Origin: an uncultured Bacteroidota bacterium
GTDB lineage: Bacteria; Bacteroidota; Bacteroidia; Flavobacteriales; Flavobacteriaceae
Reading direction: 5' to 3'
DNA: 34,524 nt
NCBI GenBank assembly: GCA_902514615.1
Contig: CABXRG010000011.1
Location: 1-34,524 of the forward strand
The translations under genes and the position numbers were made by a program. Under the pieces are notes generated by a model. The model saw nothing but the letters and a program-made list of their open reading frames with translations, was not told the origin of the DNA and did no database searches. Positions 25,146 through 34,524 of this stretch are shown here, piece by piece. The first letter of the stretch is position 1. Each line of letters opens with the position of its first letter.

Positions 25146-25167
25146 GAAAATCACTAAATAAAAGAAT

Positions 25168-25446
25168 ATGAGTAAAATAAACATCAAACCATTAGCAGAC
25201 AGAGTTATTGTTGAGCCATCAGAGGCAGAAACAAAAACTTCATCTGGAATAATAATCCCAGACTCAGCTAAAGAGAAACCTCAAAAAGGTATTATAGTAG
25301 CAGTTGGTCCTGGCACCAAAGAAAACCCTGTAACACTTAAAACTGGTGATACTGTTCTTTATGGTAAATATGCTGGATCTGAACTTCAGCACGATGGTAA
25401 AGATTACCTAATAATGAAAGAGAATGATATTCTTGCAATTGTATAA
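25168..25446 (+). CDS. groES: Co-chaperonin GroES
   Basis: This 92-residue protein forms the heptameric lid of the GroEL folding chamber. The start [11 protein letters not shown] and the mobile loop (about 16-32, [18 protein letters not shown]) that contacts GroEL are clear. [24 protein letters not shown] and the C-terminal KENDILAIV are standard. Length is normal. It begins 84 bases after secG and is followed 15 bases later by groEL, so the pair forms one operon. Confidence 0.98.
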   Translation: MSKINIKPLADRVIVEPSEAETKTSSGIIIPDSAKEKPQKGIIVAVGPGTKENPVTLKTGDTVLYGKYAGSELQHDGKDYLIMKENDILAIV

Positions 25447-27096
<1,650 letters not shown>

Positions 27097-27114
27097 ACTT
27101 TAATAAACCTTAAT

Positions 27115-27144
27115 AAAAAACCTGCCTTAGAGCAGGTTTTTTTT
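27115..27144 (+). terminator. Intrinsic terminator after groEL
   Basis: CCTGC (27121-27125), loop CTTAGA, GCAGG (27132-27136), then eight T residues (27137-27144). Six A residues before the stem can pair with part of the T run. This is the clearest terminator in the window. It lies 18 nt after the groEL stop and just before purH. Confidence 0.93.
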
Positions 27145-27163
27145 GTATTTTAGATTCCCCACT

Positions 27164-28666
27164 ATGAAGAAAATTAAATCTGCTCTTATCTCCGTTTTTA
27201 ATAAAGATAGAATTGACGAAATATGCACTCATTTATCATCAAATAATGTAACAATTTATTCTACTGGGGGTACATATAATTATATATTAAGCCTTGGAAT
27301 ATCTGTTGAAAAGGTTGAAGATCTTACTTCATACCCATCTATTCTTAATGGAAGAGTTAAAACTCTTCATCCTAAAGTATTTGGTGGTATTTTGAAAACC
27401 AATTCTAAATCGGATATTGAAGATTCAAAAAATTATGATATTCCAGATATTGACCTAGTAGTAGTTGATCTATATCCTTTTGAGGATACTGTGAAGAATA
27501 CTAATAATCATGATGAAATAATTGAAAAGATTGATATTGGTGGTGTATCTCTTATTAGGGCTGCAGCAAAAAATTATGAGAATGTAGCCTGTGTATCTTC
27601 ATCTTCTCAATATGAAAAATTAATTAAAATTATCAAAGAAGATTGTTCAACAGACATATCCTTTAGAAAGATTCTTGCTATTGAAGCATTTGAAAAAAGC
27701 TCAATTTACGATTCGCGAATATTTTCATATTTGAATGAAAAATCTATTAATACTAATTCTGAAATAAGAGAATTGAGATATGGCGAAAACCCTCATCAAA
27801 AAGGAAGGTTTATTGGTGATCTTAAAGATTATATTTCACAAATAAGTGGTAAAGAGATATCATTTAACAACCTTTTAGATATTGATGCATCAGTTAATCT
27901 ACTTAGAGACTTGAAATCTGATAAATGTATCTTTCTTATTCACAAACACAATAATCCTTGCGGAGTTGCTATTAGAGATTCAATAACTGAAGCCTATCAA
28001 GATGCATTAGCTTGTGATAATATATCTGCATTTGGAGGTATTTTAACATCAAATAAAAAAATTGATAAAAACTGTGCTGAACAAATAAATAAATTATTTT
28101 TTGAAATTCTAATTGCACCTGATTTTGATAACGAAGCATTAGATTTATTAATGTCTAAAAAAAACAGAATACTAATTAGGTTAAACAAAATTCCATTAAA
28201 AAATTCTCAAATTAGATCCTGTTTAAATGGTTATTTAGAACAAGAAACAGATAATAAAATTGAAAAATTTCAAGACTTCAAAGTTGTAACGAATAAAACT
28301 CCCGATAATAATAATTCAGATGATTTAGTACTTGCATCAATTATCGCAAAACATACTAAATCGAATTGTATAGTTATAGTTAAAAACAATCAGTTAATTG
28401 GCTCTGGAATGGGTCAAGTATCAAGAATTGATGCTTTAAATCAAGCTATTGAAAAATCTAAGAAATTTGGGTTTGAATTAGACCAATCTAGTTTAGCGAG
28501 TGATGCATTTTTCCCCTTTTCTGATTGTGTTGAAATTTCATGTAAAAATGGAATAGATTCAATAGTTCAACCTGGAGGCTCGGTTAGAGATCAAGATTCA
28601 ATTGACTTTTGTAATAAAAATGAAATGTCAATGGTATTTTCAGGAATCAGACATTTTAGACATTAG
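27164..28666 (+). CDS. purH: Bifunctional AICAR transformylase/IMP cyclohydrolase
   Basis: This 500-residue enzyme performs the last two steps of IMP synthesis: formyl transfer from 10-formyl-tetrahydrofolate to AICAR, then ring closure. The N-terminal MGS-like cyclohydrolase domain has STGGTYNYI and NGRVKTLHPKVFGG. The C-terminal transformylase domain has RYGENPHQKG and the catalytic KHNNPCG. It ends with SDAFFPFSD, VQPGGSVRDQDSI and the SGIRHFRH tail usual for the family. I chose ATG at 27164: an upstream TTG at 27143 is in frame but lies within the terminator T run and would add seven residues not seen in the family. purH directly before mreB is a common gene order in Bacteroidota. Confidence 0.97.
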   Translation: MKKIKSALISVFNKDRIDEICTHLSSNNVTIYSTGGTYNYILSLGISVEKVEDLTSYPSILNGRVKTLHPKVFGGILKTNSKSDIEDSKNYDIPDIDLVVVDLYPFEDTVKNTNNHDEIIEKIDIGGVSLIRAAAKNYENVACVSSSSQYEKLIKIIKEDCSTDISFRKILAIEAFEKSSIYDSRIFSYLNEKSINTNSEIRELRYGENPHQKGRFIGDLKDYISQISGKEISFNNLLDIDASVNLLRDLKSDKCIFLIHKHNNPCGVAIRDSITEAYQDALACDNISAFGGILTSNKKIDKNCAEQINKLFFEILIAPDFDNEALDLLMSKKNRILIRLNKIPLKNSQIRSCLNGYLEQETDNKIEKFQDFKVVTNKTPDNNNSDDLVLASIIAKHTKSNCIVIVKNNQLIGSGMGQVSRIDALNQAIEKSKKFGFELDQSSLASDAFFPFSDCVEISCKNGIDSIVQPGGSVRDQDSIDFCNKNEMSMVFSGIRHFRH

Positions 28667-28681
28667 TTCACATTATTTAAC

Positions 28682-28689
28682 TAACTTTG
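28682..28689 (+). promoter_or_regulatory. -7 element of the mreB operon, nearly leaderless
   Basis: TAACTTTG is a full match to TAnnTTTG and ends 10 nt before the mreB ATG at 28700. A TTTTAG around 28654-28659 sits at the -33 distance but is a poor match. Transcription should start within a few bases of the start codon. Confidence 0.6.
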
Positions 28690-28699
28690 CGGGGTTATT

Positions 28700-29719
28700 A
28701 TGGGTTTTTTTACAGAAGAAATAGCAATAGATTTAGGAACTGCAAATACACTGATCATTCACAATGATAAAGTCGTAATTAATAGTCCATCTATTGTTGC
28801 TATGGATAGAACTACAAAAAAAATTATTGCTATAGGAGAGGAAGCAAAATTTATGCAAGGCAAAACTCATGAAAATATTAAAACCATTAGGCCCTTAAAA
28901 GATGGTGTTATTGCTGATTTTGAAGCTTCTGAAAAGATGATAAGTGAATTAATAAGAAGTATCCCTACCTTAAAAAAAAGATGGTTTTCTCCATCATTGA
29001 CTATGGTAATTTGTATTCCATCAGGAATTACAGAGGTAGAAATGAGAGCTGTTAAAGAATCTGCAGAAAGGGTTAATGGAAAAGAAGTTTATTTAATCCA
29101 TGAACCTATGGCAGCAGCTATTGGAATTGGAATTGATATTGTTAAACCTAAAGGTAACATGGTAGTTGACATAGGCGGAGGAACTACTGAGATTGCTGTA
29201 ATAGCTCTATCCGGAATTGTTTGTGAAAAATCATTAAAAGTTGCTGGTGATGTTCTTACTAATGATATTGTTTATTATATGAGAACTAAACACAACCTTT
29301 ATATCGGTGATAGAACAGCAGAAAAAATTAAAATTGAAGTTGGTTCAGTTACAGAGAGTCTTGATGACCCACCTGATGATATGCATGTTCAGGGTAGAGA
29401 TCTCCTTTCTGGTAAACCCAAAGAAAAAATAATTTCATATATAGAAGTTGCAAAAGCAATTGATAAATCCGTAATTAGAATTGAAGACTCAATCATGGAG
29501 ACTTTATCTCAAACTCCACCCGAACTAGCAGCAGATATTTATAATACGGGAATATATTTAGCTGGAGGAGGAGCTCTTCTCAGAGGGCTTGATGAAAGGC
29601 TTTCAAAAAAGACAGATCTCCCTGTATATATAGCTGAAGATCCACTTCAAGCAGTTGTTAGAGGTACAGGTATTGCCCTTAAGAATATTGAAAAATTTAA
29701 GTCAGTTTTAATTAAGTAA
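28700..29719 (+). CDS. mreB: Rod-shape actin homologue MreB
   Basis: This 339-residue actin-like ATPase forms membrane-bound filaments that guide lateral wall synthesis. The phosphate-1 motif IDLGTANTLI is at about 10-19. The phosphate-2 region VVDIGGGTTEIAVI is at about 154-167, and the adenosine motif TGIYLAGGGALLRGLDERL is near 282-300. HEPMAAAIGIGI is also typical. Length is normal. It is the first gene of the rod operon; mreC follows after 8 nt. The -7 element lies almost on its start. Confidence 0.98.
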   Translation: MGFFTEEIAIDLGTANTLIIHNDKVVINSPSIVAMDRTTKKIIAIGEEAKFMQGKTHENIKTIRPLKDGVIADFEASEKMISELIRSIPTLKKRWFSPSLTMVICIPSGITEVEMRAVKESAERVNGKEVYLIHEPMAAAIGIGIDIVKPKGNMVVDIGGGTTEIAVIALSGIVCEKSLKVAGDVLTNDIVYYMRTKHNLYIGDRTAEKIKIEVGSVTESLDDPPDDMHVQGRDLLSGKPKEKIISYIEVAKAIDKSVIRIEDSIMETLSQTPPELAADIYNTGIYLAGGGALLRGLDERLSKKTDLPVYIAEDPLQAVVRGTGIALKNIEKFKSVLIK

Positions 29720-29727
29720 ATAATTTA

Positions 29728-30525
29728 ATGCAGTCAATAATTAATTCCATAATTAAAAACAGGAACTTAATTATTTATATAATTCTTTCATTAATAACTT
29801 TTAATTCACTTTATAATTCCAGTTCAGTTCATTATAATGGAATTGGAAAGATTGCAACTTTTTTATCAGGTAAATCAACATTTTTTTCATCCTCAGTATA
29901 CTCTTATTTTAATTTAGAAAATGAAAATCAAAGACTTATTAGTGAAAATTTAAAATTAAAAAAAATTGAACTTAGATATAATAGTCAGGCTTTTGGAAAT
30001 AAATCTTTTGAACCAAATTCTACAACTTATGCGAGTGTAATATTAAATTCAATTAATAAGAGTAAAAATATAATAGTTGTTGATAAAGGAGTATTAGATG
30101 GTATAAGTTCTGAAATGGGAGTTATTACTTCAAAAGGTGTTATAGGGATTGTCAAAAGTGTTACTGATAATTATGCATCAATAATATCTTTATTGAATAC
30201 AGATTTAAAAATTAATGCTTTATTAAAAAACTCCTCAACAATTGGTTCAATTAATTGGAATGGATTAAATCCAAAAATCTTAAAATTAGACGATATACCC
30301 CTAAGTAGTTCATTAAAAATCGGTGATACTATTGTGACTGGCGGTATGTCTTTTTATTTTCCAAAAGGAATTCCCATCGGGGTTATTGTCAATTACGATA
30401 ATAGCTCATTAGAGGGGTACTATGATATTGATGTCTCGGTTTTTAATGACTTTTCATCCTTATCCAGTTTATATATTTTAGAAAGAACTGATAATGATGA
30501 AATTAAAAAATTATTAAATGACTAG
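29728..30525 (+). CDS. mreC: Rod-shape-determining protein MreC
   Basis: This 265-residue bitopic protein links MreB to the periplasmic wall-synthesis enzymes and activates PBP2. It has one N-terminal membrane helix (about 12-28), a short coiled coil (about 62-82, ENENQRLISENLKLKKIEL), and two beta domains with VDKGVLDGISSEMGVITSKGVIG and the later GDTIVTGGMSFYFPKGIPIG signature. It overlaps mreD by 8 nt. Size and order agree with mreC in other Bacteroidota. Confidence 0.95.
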   Translation: MQSIINSIIKNRNLIIYIILSLITFNSLYNSSSVHYNGIGKIATFLSGKSTFFSSSVYSYFNLENENQRLISENLKLKKIELRYNSQAFGNKSFEPNSTTYASVILNSINKSKNIIVVDKGVLDGISSEMGVITSKGVIGIVKSVTDNYASIISLLNTDLKINALLKNSSTIGSINWNGLNPKILKLDDIPLSSSLKIGDTIVTGGMSFYFPKGIPIGVIVNYDNSSLEGYYDIDVSVFNDFSSLSSLYILERTDNDEIKKLLND

Positions 30526-31018
30526 AGAATTTTTAGGTAATAGTTTTTTTTACTCTTCAGTTTTACTGTCTCAGTTGCTAATTTTTAATCATCTTAACAT
30601 ATTTGGGTATGTGTCACCTTTCGTATACTTAATTATATTTATTCACTATAAAACCTCATATAACAAAACAATTCTGATTTTTCTGGGGTTTATAACAGGA
30701 CTAATTATTGATTTATCATTGCAGACTTATGGTTGTCACACATTTGCAACAATTACTATCTGCTATCTGAGAAACTGGATAGAGAAATATTCATTTGGCG
30801 TGAATTCGAATTTACCAAACGCAATGATTAAAGGAACAAAACTAATTAATAGGTTCATGTTTTTTGGCCTAATAATAGTTATTCATTCATTAATATATTT
30901 TTCTTTAATTTTTTTTAACATTGAAATCTTAGGAAGTATAATTTTTAACACTCTTGTAAATTCAATTGTTACCTTTATCATGATTTGGTTAATTTCACAA
31001 TTAATATCCAATAAATAA
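30518..31018 (+). CDS. mreD: Rod-shape-determining protein MreD
   Basis: This 166-residue, strongly hydrophobic protein has about five membrane helices. The GFITGLIIDLSLQTYGCHTFA segment (residues about 62-82) corresponds to the most conserved part of MreD. Sequence identity in the family is low, so the call rests on this motif, membrane topology and position between mreC (8-nt overlap) and the PBP2 gene (2-nt gap). It is part of the elongasome in the inner membrane. Confidence 0.88.
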   Translation: MTREFLGNSFFYSSVLLSQLLIFNHLNIFGYVSPFVYLIIFIHYKTSYNKTILIFLGFITGLIIDLSLQTYGCHTFATITICYLRNWIEKYSFGVNSNLPNAMIKGTKLINRFMFFGLIIVIHSLIYFSLIFFNIEILGSIIFNTLVNSIVTFIMIWLISQLISNK

Positions 31019-31020
31019 TT

Positions 31021-32874
31021 ATGTTAAAGAAGTATCTTCTTATCTGGATAACTATAATTAGTTCATTTATTTTTGTAGTTAAATTAGCCACACTTCAACT
31101 ATCTAGAGATTCATTCTTTAATTCTGATTTTGCTATTCAAGAAATTTCAATTTATCCTGAAAGAGGGTTAATTTTTGATAGAAATGGTGAACTTTTAGTT
31201 GCCAATCAACCCATGTATGATCTAATCATAATTCCAGAAAACACTGTAAAGTTTGATACAGTTGAATTATCAAAATTAATTGAAGTTGAGCTCACAGAGT
31301 TAAAAAAGAGAATATCAAATTCTGTAAATTATTCTACAAAAATACCTTCTGTCATTAAAACTCAAATTTCAAAGGAAGAAAATGCTTTTCTTCAAGAAAG
31401 AATATGGCTTTATGATGGGTTTTATTTAAGAAAAAATTCTGTTAGAGACTATATAAAGCCTTATGCAAGTAATGTAATCGGGTATACTGGAGAAGTAAGT
31501 CAAAATGAAATTAACGCTGAAGAATACTATGAAAAAGGAGAAATGATTGGCAAACAAGGAATAGAAAAATACTATGAAAATGAACTTAGAGGAGTAAAAG
31601 GTAAAAAATACTTCCAAAAAGATAGATTTAATAGAGTTATAGGACCTTATAATAATTCAGAAGAAGATATTGATCCTATCAAAGCAGAAAACATTACACT
31701 TACAATTGACATAAAGCTTCAAGAATATGCTGAGAGTCTACTTAAAAACAAAAAAGGAGGAGTTGTTGTAATTGAACCTTCTTCTGGAGAAATTTTAACA
31801 TTAGTAAGTTCTCCAACTTATGAATCTAATCAATTTATTGGGAAAGGTAGAACTGGAAATTTTCAAAAATTATTAAATGACTCTATCAATAGACCATTAT
31901 TTGATAGATCTCTTCAAGCTCAATACTCCCCAGGATCTCCAATGAAAATCTTGAATGCACTAATAGGCCTTCAAGAAGAAGTAATTGATGAGAATACTAC
32001 TTTTACTTGTAATGCAGGGCACTACTATGCAAAAAATGCTTTTATGGGATGTCATAATAAATTTGGCACAGTAAGTGATTTAAGAAAAGGTATATACAAC
32101 TCATGTAATACCTATTTTGCAAAGACGTATAAAATGATTTTAGATAAATATGATACTCCTAGTGAAGGTCTTGATAAATGGGCAAATCATATGAAGAGTT
32201 TTGGTTTAGGTGACTATCTGGGGTATGATTTATTTATAGGTAAAAAAGGTTTTATTCCAGAATCAAACTATTATAATAAATTCTATGGAGATAATAGATG
32301 GGGATCCTCAACAACTATATCAAATTCAATTGGCCAAGGAGAAATTTTAACTACACCAATTCAAATGGCAAATTTTGCATCAGCAATTGCAAATAGAGGA
32401 TTTTATTTTAAACCTCATTTTTTAAAAAAAATAAATAATGAGTTAGCATTAGATAATAATAAAATTTCAACATCAATAGATAAAGAAAATTTTGAAATAG
32501 TAATTGGTGGAATGGTTGATGTAGTTGATAAAGGTACAGCAAGAATAGCTAAAATAAATGGAATTAATGTAGCAGGTAAAACTGGAACTGTTGAAAATTT
32601 CATTTTAATTGAAAATGAAAAAAAACAGTTGACTGACCATTCAACCTTTATAGCTTTTGCTCCAGCAGAAAACCCAGAAATAGTTGTTTCTGTTTTTATA
32701 GAAAATGGATACTGGGGAAGCCGATGGGCTGCTCCTATCGCTAGTCTAATAATTGAGAAATATCTAACAGATAATATTCAAAGAAAATGGCTTGAAAACA
32801 GAATGATAAATGGAAGTCTTCAAAGTGAATACGAAAAGCCATATAAGAACAATAGCTTTACAATAAATGAATAG
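31021..32874 (+). CDS. mrdA: Penicillin-binding protein 2 (elongasome transpeptidase)
   Basis: This 617-residue class B PBP cross-links peptidoglycan during cell elongation. It has an N-terminal membrane helix (about 5-25) and a PBP dimer/pedestal domain that includes PERGLIFDRNGELLVANQP. The transpeptidase domain carries the catalytic Ser 306 in SPMK (S-x-x-K), the SCN motif (361-363) and the KTG motif (520-522). GSPMK in place of the GSTFK of E. coli PBP2 is consistent with flavobacterial enzymes, which often have GSPFK here. It overlaps rodA by 8 nt, matching their joint action as glycosyltransferase/transpeptidase pair. Confidence 0.96.
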   Translation: MLKKYLLIWITIISSFIFVVKLATLQLSRDSFFNSDFAIQEISIYPERGLIFDRNGELLVANQPMYDLIIIPENTVKFDTVELSKLIEVELTELKKRISNSVNYSTKIPSVIKTQISKEENAFLQERIWLYDGFYLRKNSVRDYIKPYASNVIGYTGEVSQNEINAEEYYEKGEMIGKQGIEKYYENELRGVKGKKYFQKDRFNRVIGPYNNSEEDIDPIKAENITLTIDIKLQEYAESLLKNKKGGVVVIEPSSGEILTLVSSPTYESNQFIGKGRTGNFQKLLNDSINRPLFDRSLQAQYSPGSPMKILNALIGLQEEVIDENTTFTCNAGHYYAKNAFMGCHNKFGTVSDLRKGIYNSCNTYFAKTYKMILDKYDTPSEGLDKWANHMKSFGLGDYLGYDLFIGKKGFIPESNYYNKFYGDNRWGSSTTISNSIGQGEILTTPIQMANFASAIANRGFYFKPHFLKKINNELALDNNKISTSIDKENFEIVIGGMVDVVDKGTARIAKINGINVAGKTGTVENFILIENEKKQLTDHSTFIAFAPAENPEIVVSVFIENGYWGSRWAAPIASLIIEKYLTDNIQRKWLENRMINGSLQSEYEKPYKNNSFTINE

Positions 32875-34126
32875 CTTTAATATTTTAAAATATGATTTAA
32901 TATCCTTATTTAGCTATATTATACTTGTAACTTTTGGCATAATAAATATTTACTCTTCAAGCTATAATGAATCATTCACATCGATATTTGATTATTCCAC
33001 AATTGTTGGAAAACAAATAATCTTTCTTGTAATATCATTAGTTACATTTATTATAATAATTTTTACTAAGAATAAATTTTTTGACAGTATTGCTCCAATA
33101 TTATATTTTATCTCAATTGCGTTATTACTTAGTCTATTTATATTTGGTGTTGAACGCGGTGGTGCCAAATCTTGGTATTTAATTGGTCCTATTAGTTTTC
33201 AACCTACAGAACTTGCAAAGCTTAGTACTGCTCTCTTTTTAGCAAAATTCTTGAGTATTATACAAACAGATTTAAATAAGAGTAGAGATATTTTTATAGT
33301 TGGGATAATCATTTTAACTCCTATAGCGCTTATAACTTTTCAACCTGATCCAGGATCAGCTTTAGTTTTTTTAGCTTTTATATTTCCTGTTTTACGTGAG
33401 GGATTAGACTTGAGGTTTTTCTATTTTGGATTAATTATATTTTCAACTTTAATTCTAACACTAATATTTGATTTTACAGTAAGCTCAATAATCTTATTTG
33501 CAATATTTATAATAATTTATATGTATAATCAGCGAAATAGATTTAAAATTTCTGTTTTGAAATATTTCTTACCATTTATAATTTTAATCAGTGTGTCCTT
33601 TTCAACTAATTATTTATTTGAAAACGTTTTAGAACAAAGACATAGAGATAGAATTAATTTAATAATTGGAAAGGAAGTTGATGATAGGGGGATTGGTTAT
33701 AATACTAATCAATCTAAGATTGCAATTAGTAATGGTGGGTTATTTGGAGCTGGATTTCTGGAAGGAACTCAAACAAAAGGTAACTTTGTGCCTAGGCAAC
33801 ATACAGATTATATATTTAGCACGATTGGAGAAGAGTGGGGATTTGTTGGGACTTTGTTTACAATTTTATTTTTCACTTTATTAATTACACGTATTTCTAT
33901 TAGAGCTGAAAAACAAGTTAATCATTTCAAAAGGATATATTGTAACTGCTTTGCAAGTCTTCTTTTTATTCATTTTTTTATAAATATCGGTATGGCAATA
34001 GGATTAGTACCATCTATAGGAATACCCCTTCCATATATAAGTTATGGGGGATCAAGTCTATTAATATTTAGTGTAATGTTCTTTATTTACTTGAATATTG
34101 ATTCAAGTAGGTTGAAAGAAGACTAG
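32867..34126 (+). CDS. rodA: Peptidoglycan glycosyltransferase RodA
   Basis: This 419-residue SEDS-family polymerase extends glycan strands with PBP2. About ten membrane helices can be seen. Family motifs are FQPTELAKLS (about 112-121), FQPDPGSALVF (about 158-168) and the C-terminal SIGIPLPYISYGGSSLL (about 384-400). It begins within the last codons of mrdA and ends at a CTAG palindrome shared with the convergent protease gene, closing the rod operon. Confidence 0.96.
   Translation: MNSFNILKYDLISLFSYIILVTFGIINIYSSSYNESFTSIFDYSTIVGKQIIFLVISLVTFIIIIFTKNKFFDSIAPILYFISIALLLSLFIFGVERGGAKSWYLIGPISFQPTELAKLSTALFLAKFLSIIQTDLNKSRDIFIVGIIILTPIALITFQPDPGSALVFLAFIFPVLREGLDLRFFYFGLIIFSTLILTLIFDFTVSSIILFAIFIIIYMYNQRNRFKISVLKYFLPFIILISVSFSTNYLFENVLEQRHRDRINLIIGKEVDDRGIGYNTNQSKIAISNGGLFGAGFLEGTQTKGNFVPRQHTDYIFSTIGEEWGFVGTLFTILFFTLLITRISIRAEKQVNHFKRIYCNCFASLLFIHFFINIGMAIGLVPSIGIPLPYISYGGSSLLIFSVMFFIYLNIDSSRLKED
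34123..34126. other. Palindromic double stop CTAG between convergent genes
   Basis: TAG of rodA lies at 34124-34126 and TAG of the minus-strand protease gene is the complement of 34123-34125, so CTAG ends both. Confidence 0.95.
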
Positions 34127-34524
34127 TCAATAAGCACTTTTTCTTGATTTGCTTGAGATACTATGTCAGTTGCATCAAATGATGATAAATCTTTCAAAAG
34201 ATTCATAGCCTCATCTACATAAATATCTTTTTCAATAGATTCAATCCATCTATCTCTTTTTTCTTTCATATCGTCATTATAGCTACTACTAGTGTTTTGA
34301 GTACTTTCATTCCACTCAAATGAATAAGGTGAAGTAAATTTTTCAATGATTTTTAACTTGTCCGTTTGAGATTTAAATATTTCTTGATCTTCTTTATAAG
34401 ATCTATAGTCTAGAGAGATTGTCTTATCATCTTGCTTAGATTTAATCAACTTAGCATGTTCATCAATTATTGAAAAATACTCGTTTTGACTTATTCTTTT
34501 TTGACTGTTTGAAATAACCTGTGA
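34123..34524 (-). CDS. C-terminal fragment of a tail-specific (S41, Prc-type) protease
   Basis: The frame is open from the window edge, giving 133 residues of a larger protein whose start lies beyond 34524. It is hydrophilic and helical: ISQNEYFSIIDEHAKLIKSK, then TISLDYRSYKEDQEIFKSQ, and an end with DIYVDEAMNLLKDL. This resembles the DUF3340 C-terminal region of carboxy-terminal processing peptidases (Prc/Tsp) of Bacteroidota, which cut periplasmic proteins from the C-terminus. The catalytic PDZ and S41 domains would be outside the window. A TTG at 34449 is not the start, because the frame continues upstream without a stop. It is convergent with rodA. Confidence 0.6.
   Translation of the reverse strand, partial: SQVISNSQKRISQNEYFSIIDEHAKLIKSKQDDKTISLDYRSYKEDQEIFKSQTDKLKIIEKFTSPYSFEWNESTQNTSSSYNDDMKEKRDRWIESIEKDIYVDEAMNLLKDLSSFDATDIVSQANQEKVLID

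Noticed and set aside
25126-25150. Possible sigma-54 promoter before groES (TGGCATAGTTTATGAA)
   Set aside because: The -24 GG is present, but the -12 position reads GA instead of GC, and a normal -33/-7 promoter explains the site better. The TGGCAT upstream of miaB (20951) fails in the same way.
25084-25167. CIRCE/HrcA operator in front of groES
   Set aside because: No TTAGCACTC-N9-GAGTGCTAA repeat is present on either strand.
27143-27163. Seven-residue N-terminal extension of purH from a TTG codon
   Set aside because: The TTG lies in the T run of the groEL terminator and the extra residues do not match the family; ATG at 27164 fits.
34123-34449. Complete 108-residue gene starting with TTG at 34449
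   Set aside because: The frame stays open to the window edge, so this is the C-terminal part of a longer gene.

Overview
This is a compact, visibly AT-rich stretch of chromosome from a member of the Bacteroidota, most likely a marine-type Flavobacteriia. The evidence is a SusC/SusD outer-membrane pair, a TPR regulator with a single membrane helix, flavobacterial gene orders (miaB - sigma-54 activator - lptE - secG - groES - groEL, and purH - mreBCD - mrdA - rodA), promoter-like TAnnTTTG -7 elements, and little sign of Shine-Dalgarno sequences. No rRNA, tRNA, CRISPR array, insertion sequence, prophage or other mobile element was seen. No gene-free stretch exceeds about 120 bases.

Positions 1-7751 (minus strand) hold an uptake and hydrolysis block. 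A SusC TonB-dependent porin and a SusD-like lipoprotein are followed by a strong hairpin. Then come a gamma-glutamyltransferase-like lipoprotein and, overlapping it by 4 nt, a TPR/transmembrane regulator cut by the window edge. Positions 7752-7841 are a divergent control region with a perfect inverted repeat; a 65-residue cysteine-rich protein is read rightward from it. Positions 8036-11573 (minus) hold a two-gene operon: a NagB/PIG-L fusion and an exported M20 amidohydrolase.

Positions 11673-17670 hold thioredoxin reductase (plus), then topoisomerase I overlapping a degenerate arginase-fold protein (minus), then a divergent MBL-fold/double-rhodanese sulfur enzyme (plus). A large exported BNR-repeat protein follows (17729-20935).

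Positions 20990-27096 form a plus-strand block: miaB, a sigma-54-type activator, lptE, a hypothetical protein, secG, then groES-groEL ending at a clear terminator. Positions 27164-34126 hold purH and then the rod-shape operon mreB-mreC-mreD-mrdA-rodA, which converges on the C-terminus of a tail-specific protease.

Most of the window is housekeeping: tRNA modification, lipopolysaccharide transport, protein export, chaperonin, purine synthesis and lateral wall synthesis. The accessory part is the left third, which could take up and split amide-linked amino-sugar or glutamyl compounds (inference). I did not find a convincing new defence or mobile system. The most interesting signals are architectural. 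All three convergent gene junctions end in a shared palindromic 4-nt double stop. Several -7 elements sit so close to start codons that the messages should be nearly leaderless. A terminator-like hairpin sits directly in front of the GGT-like gene. Two enzymes carry degenerate active sites.
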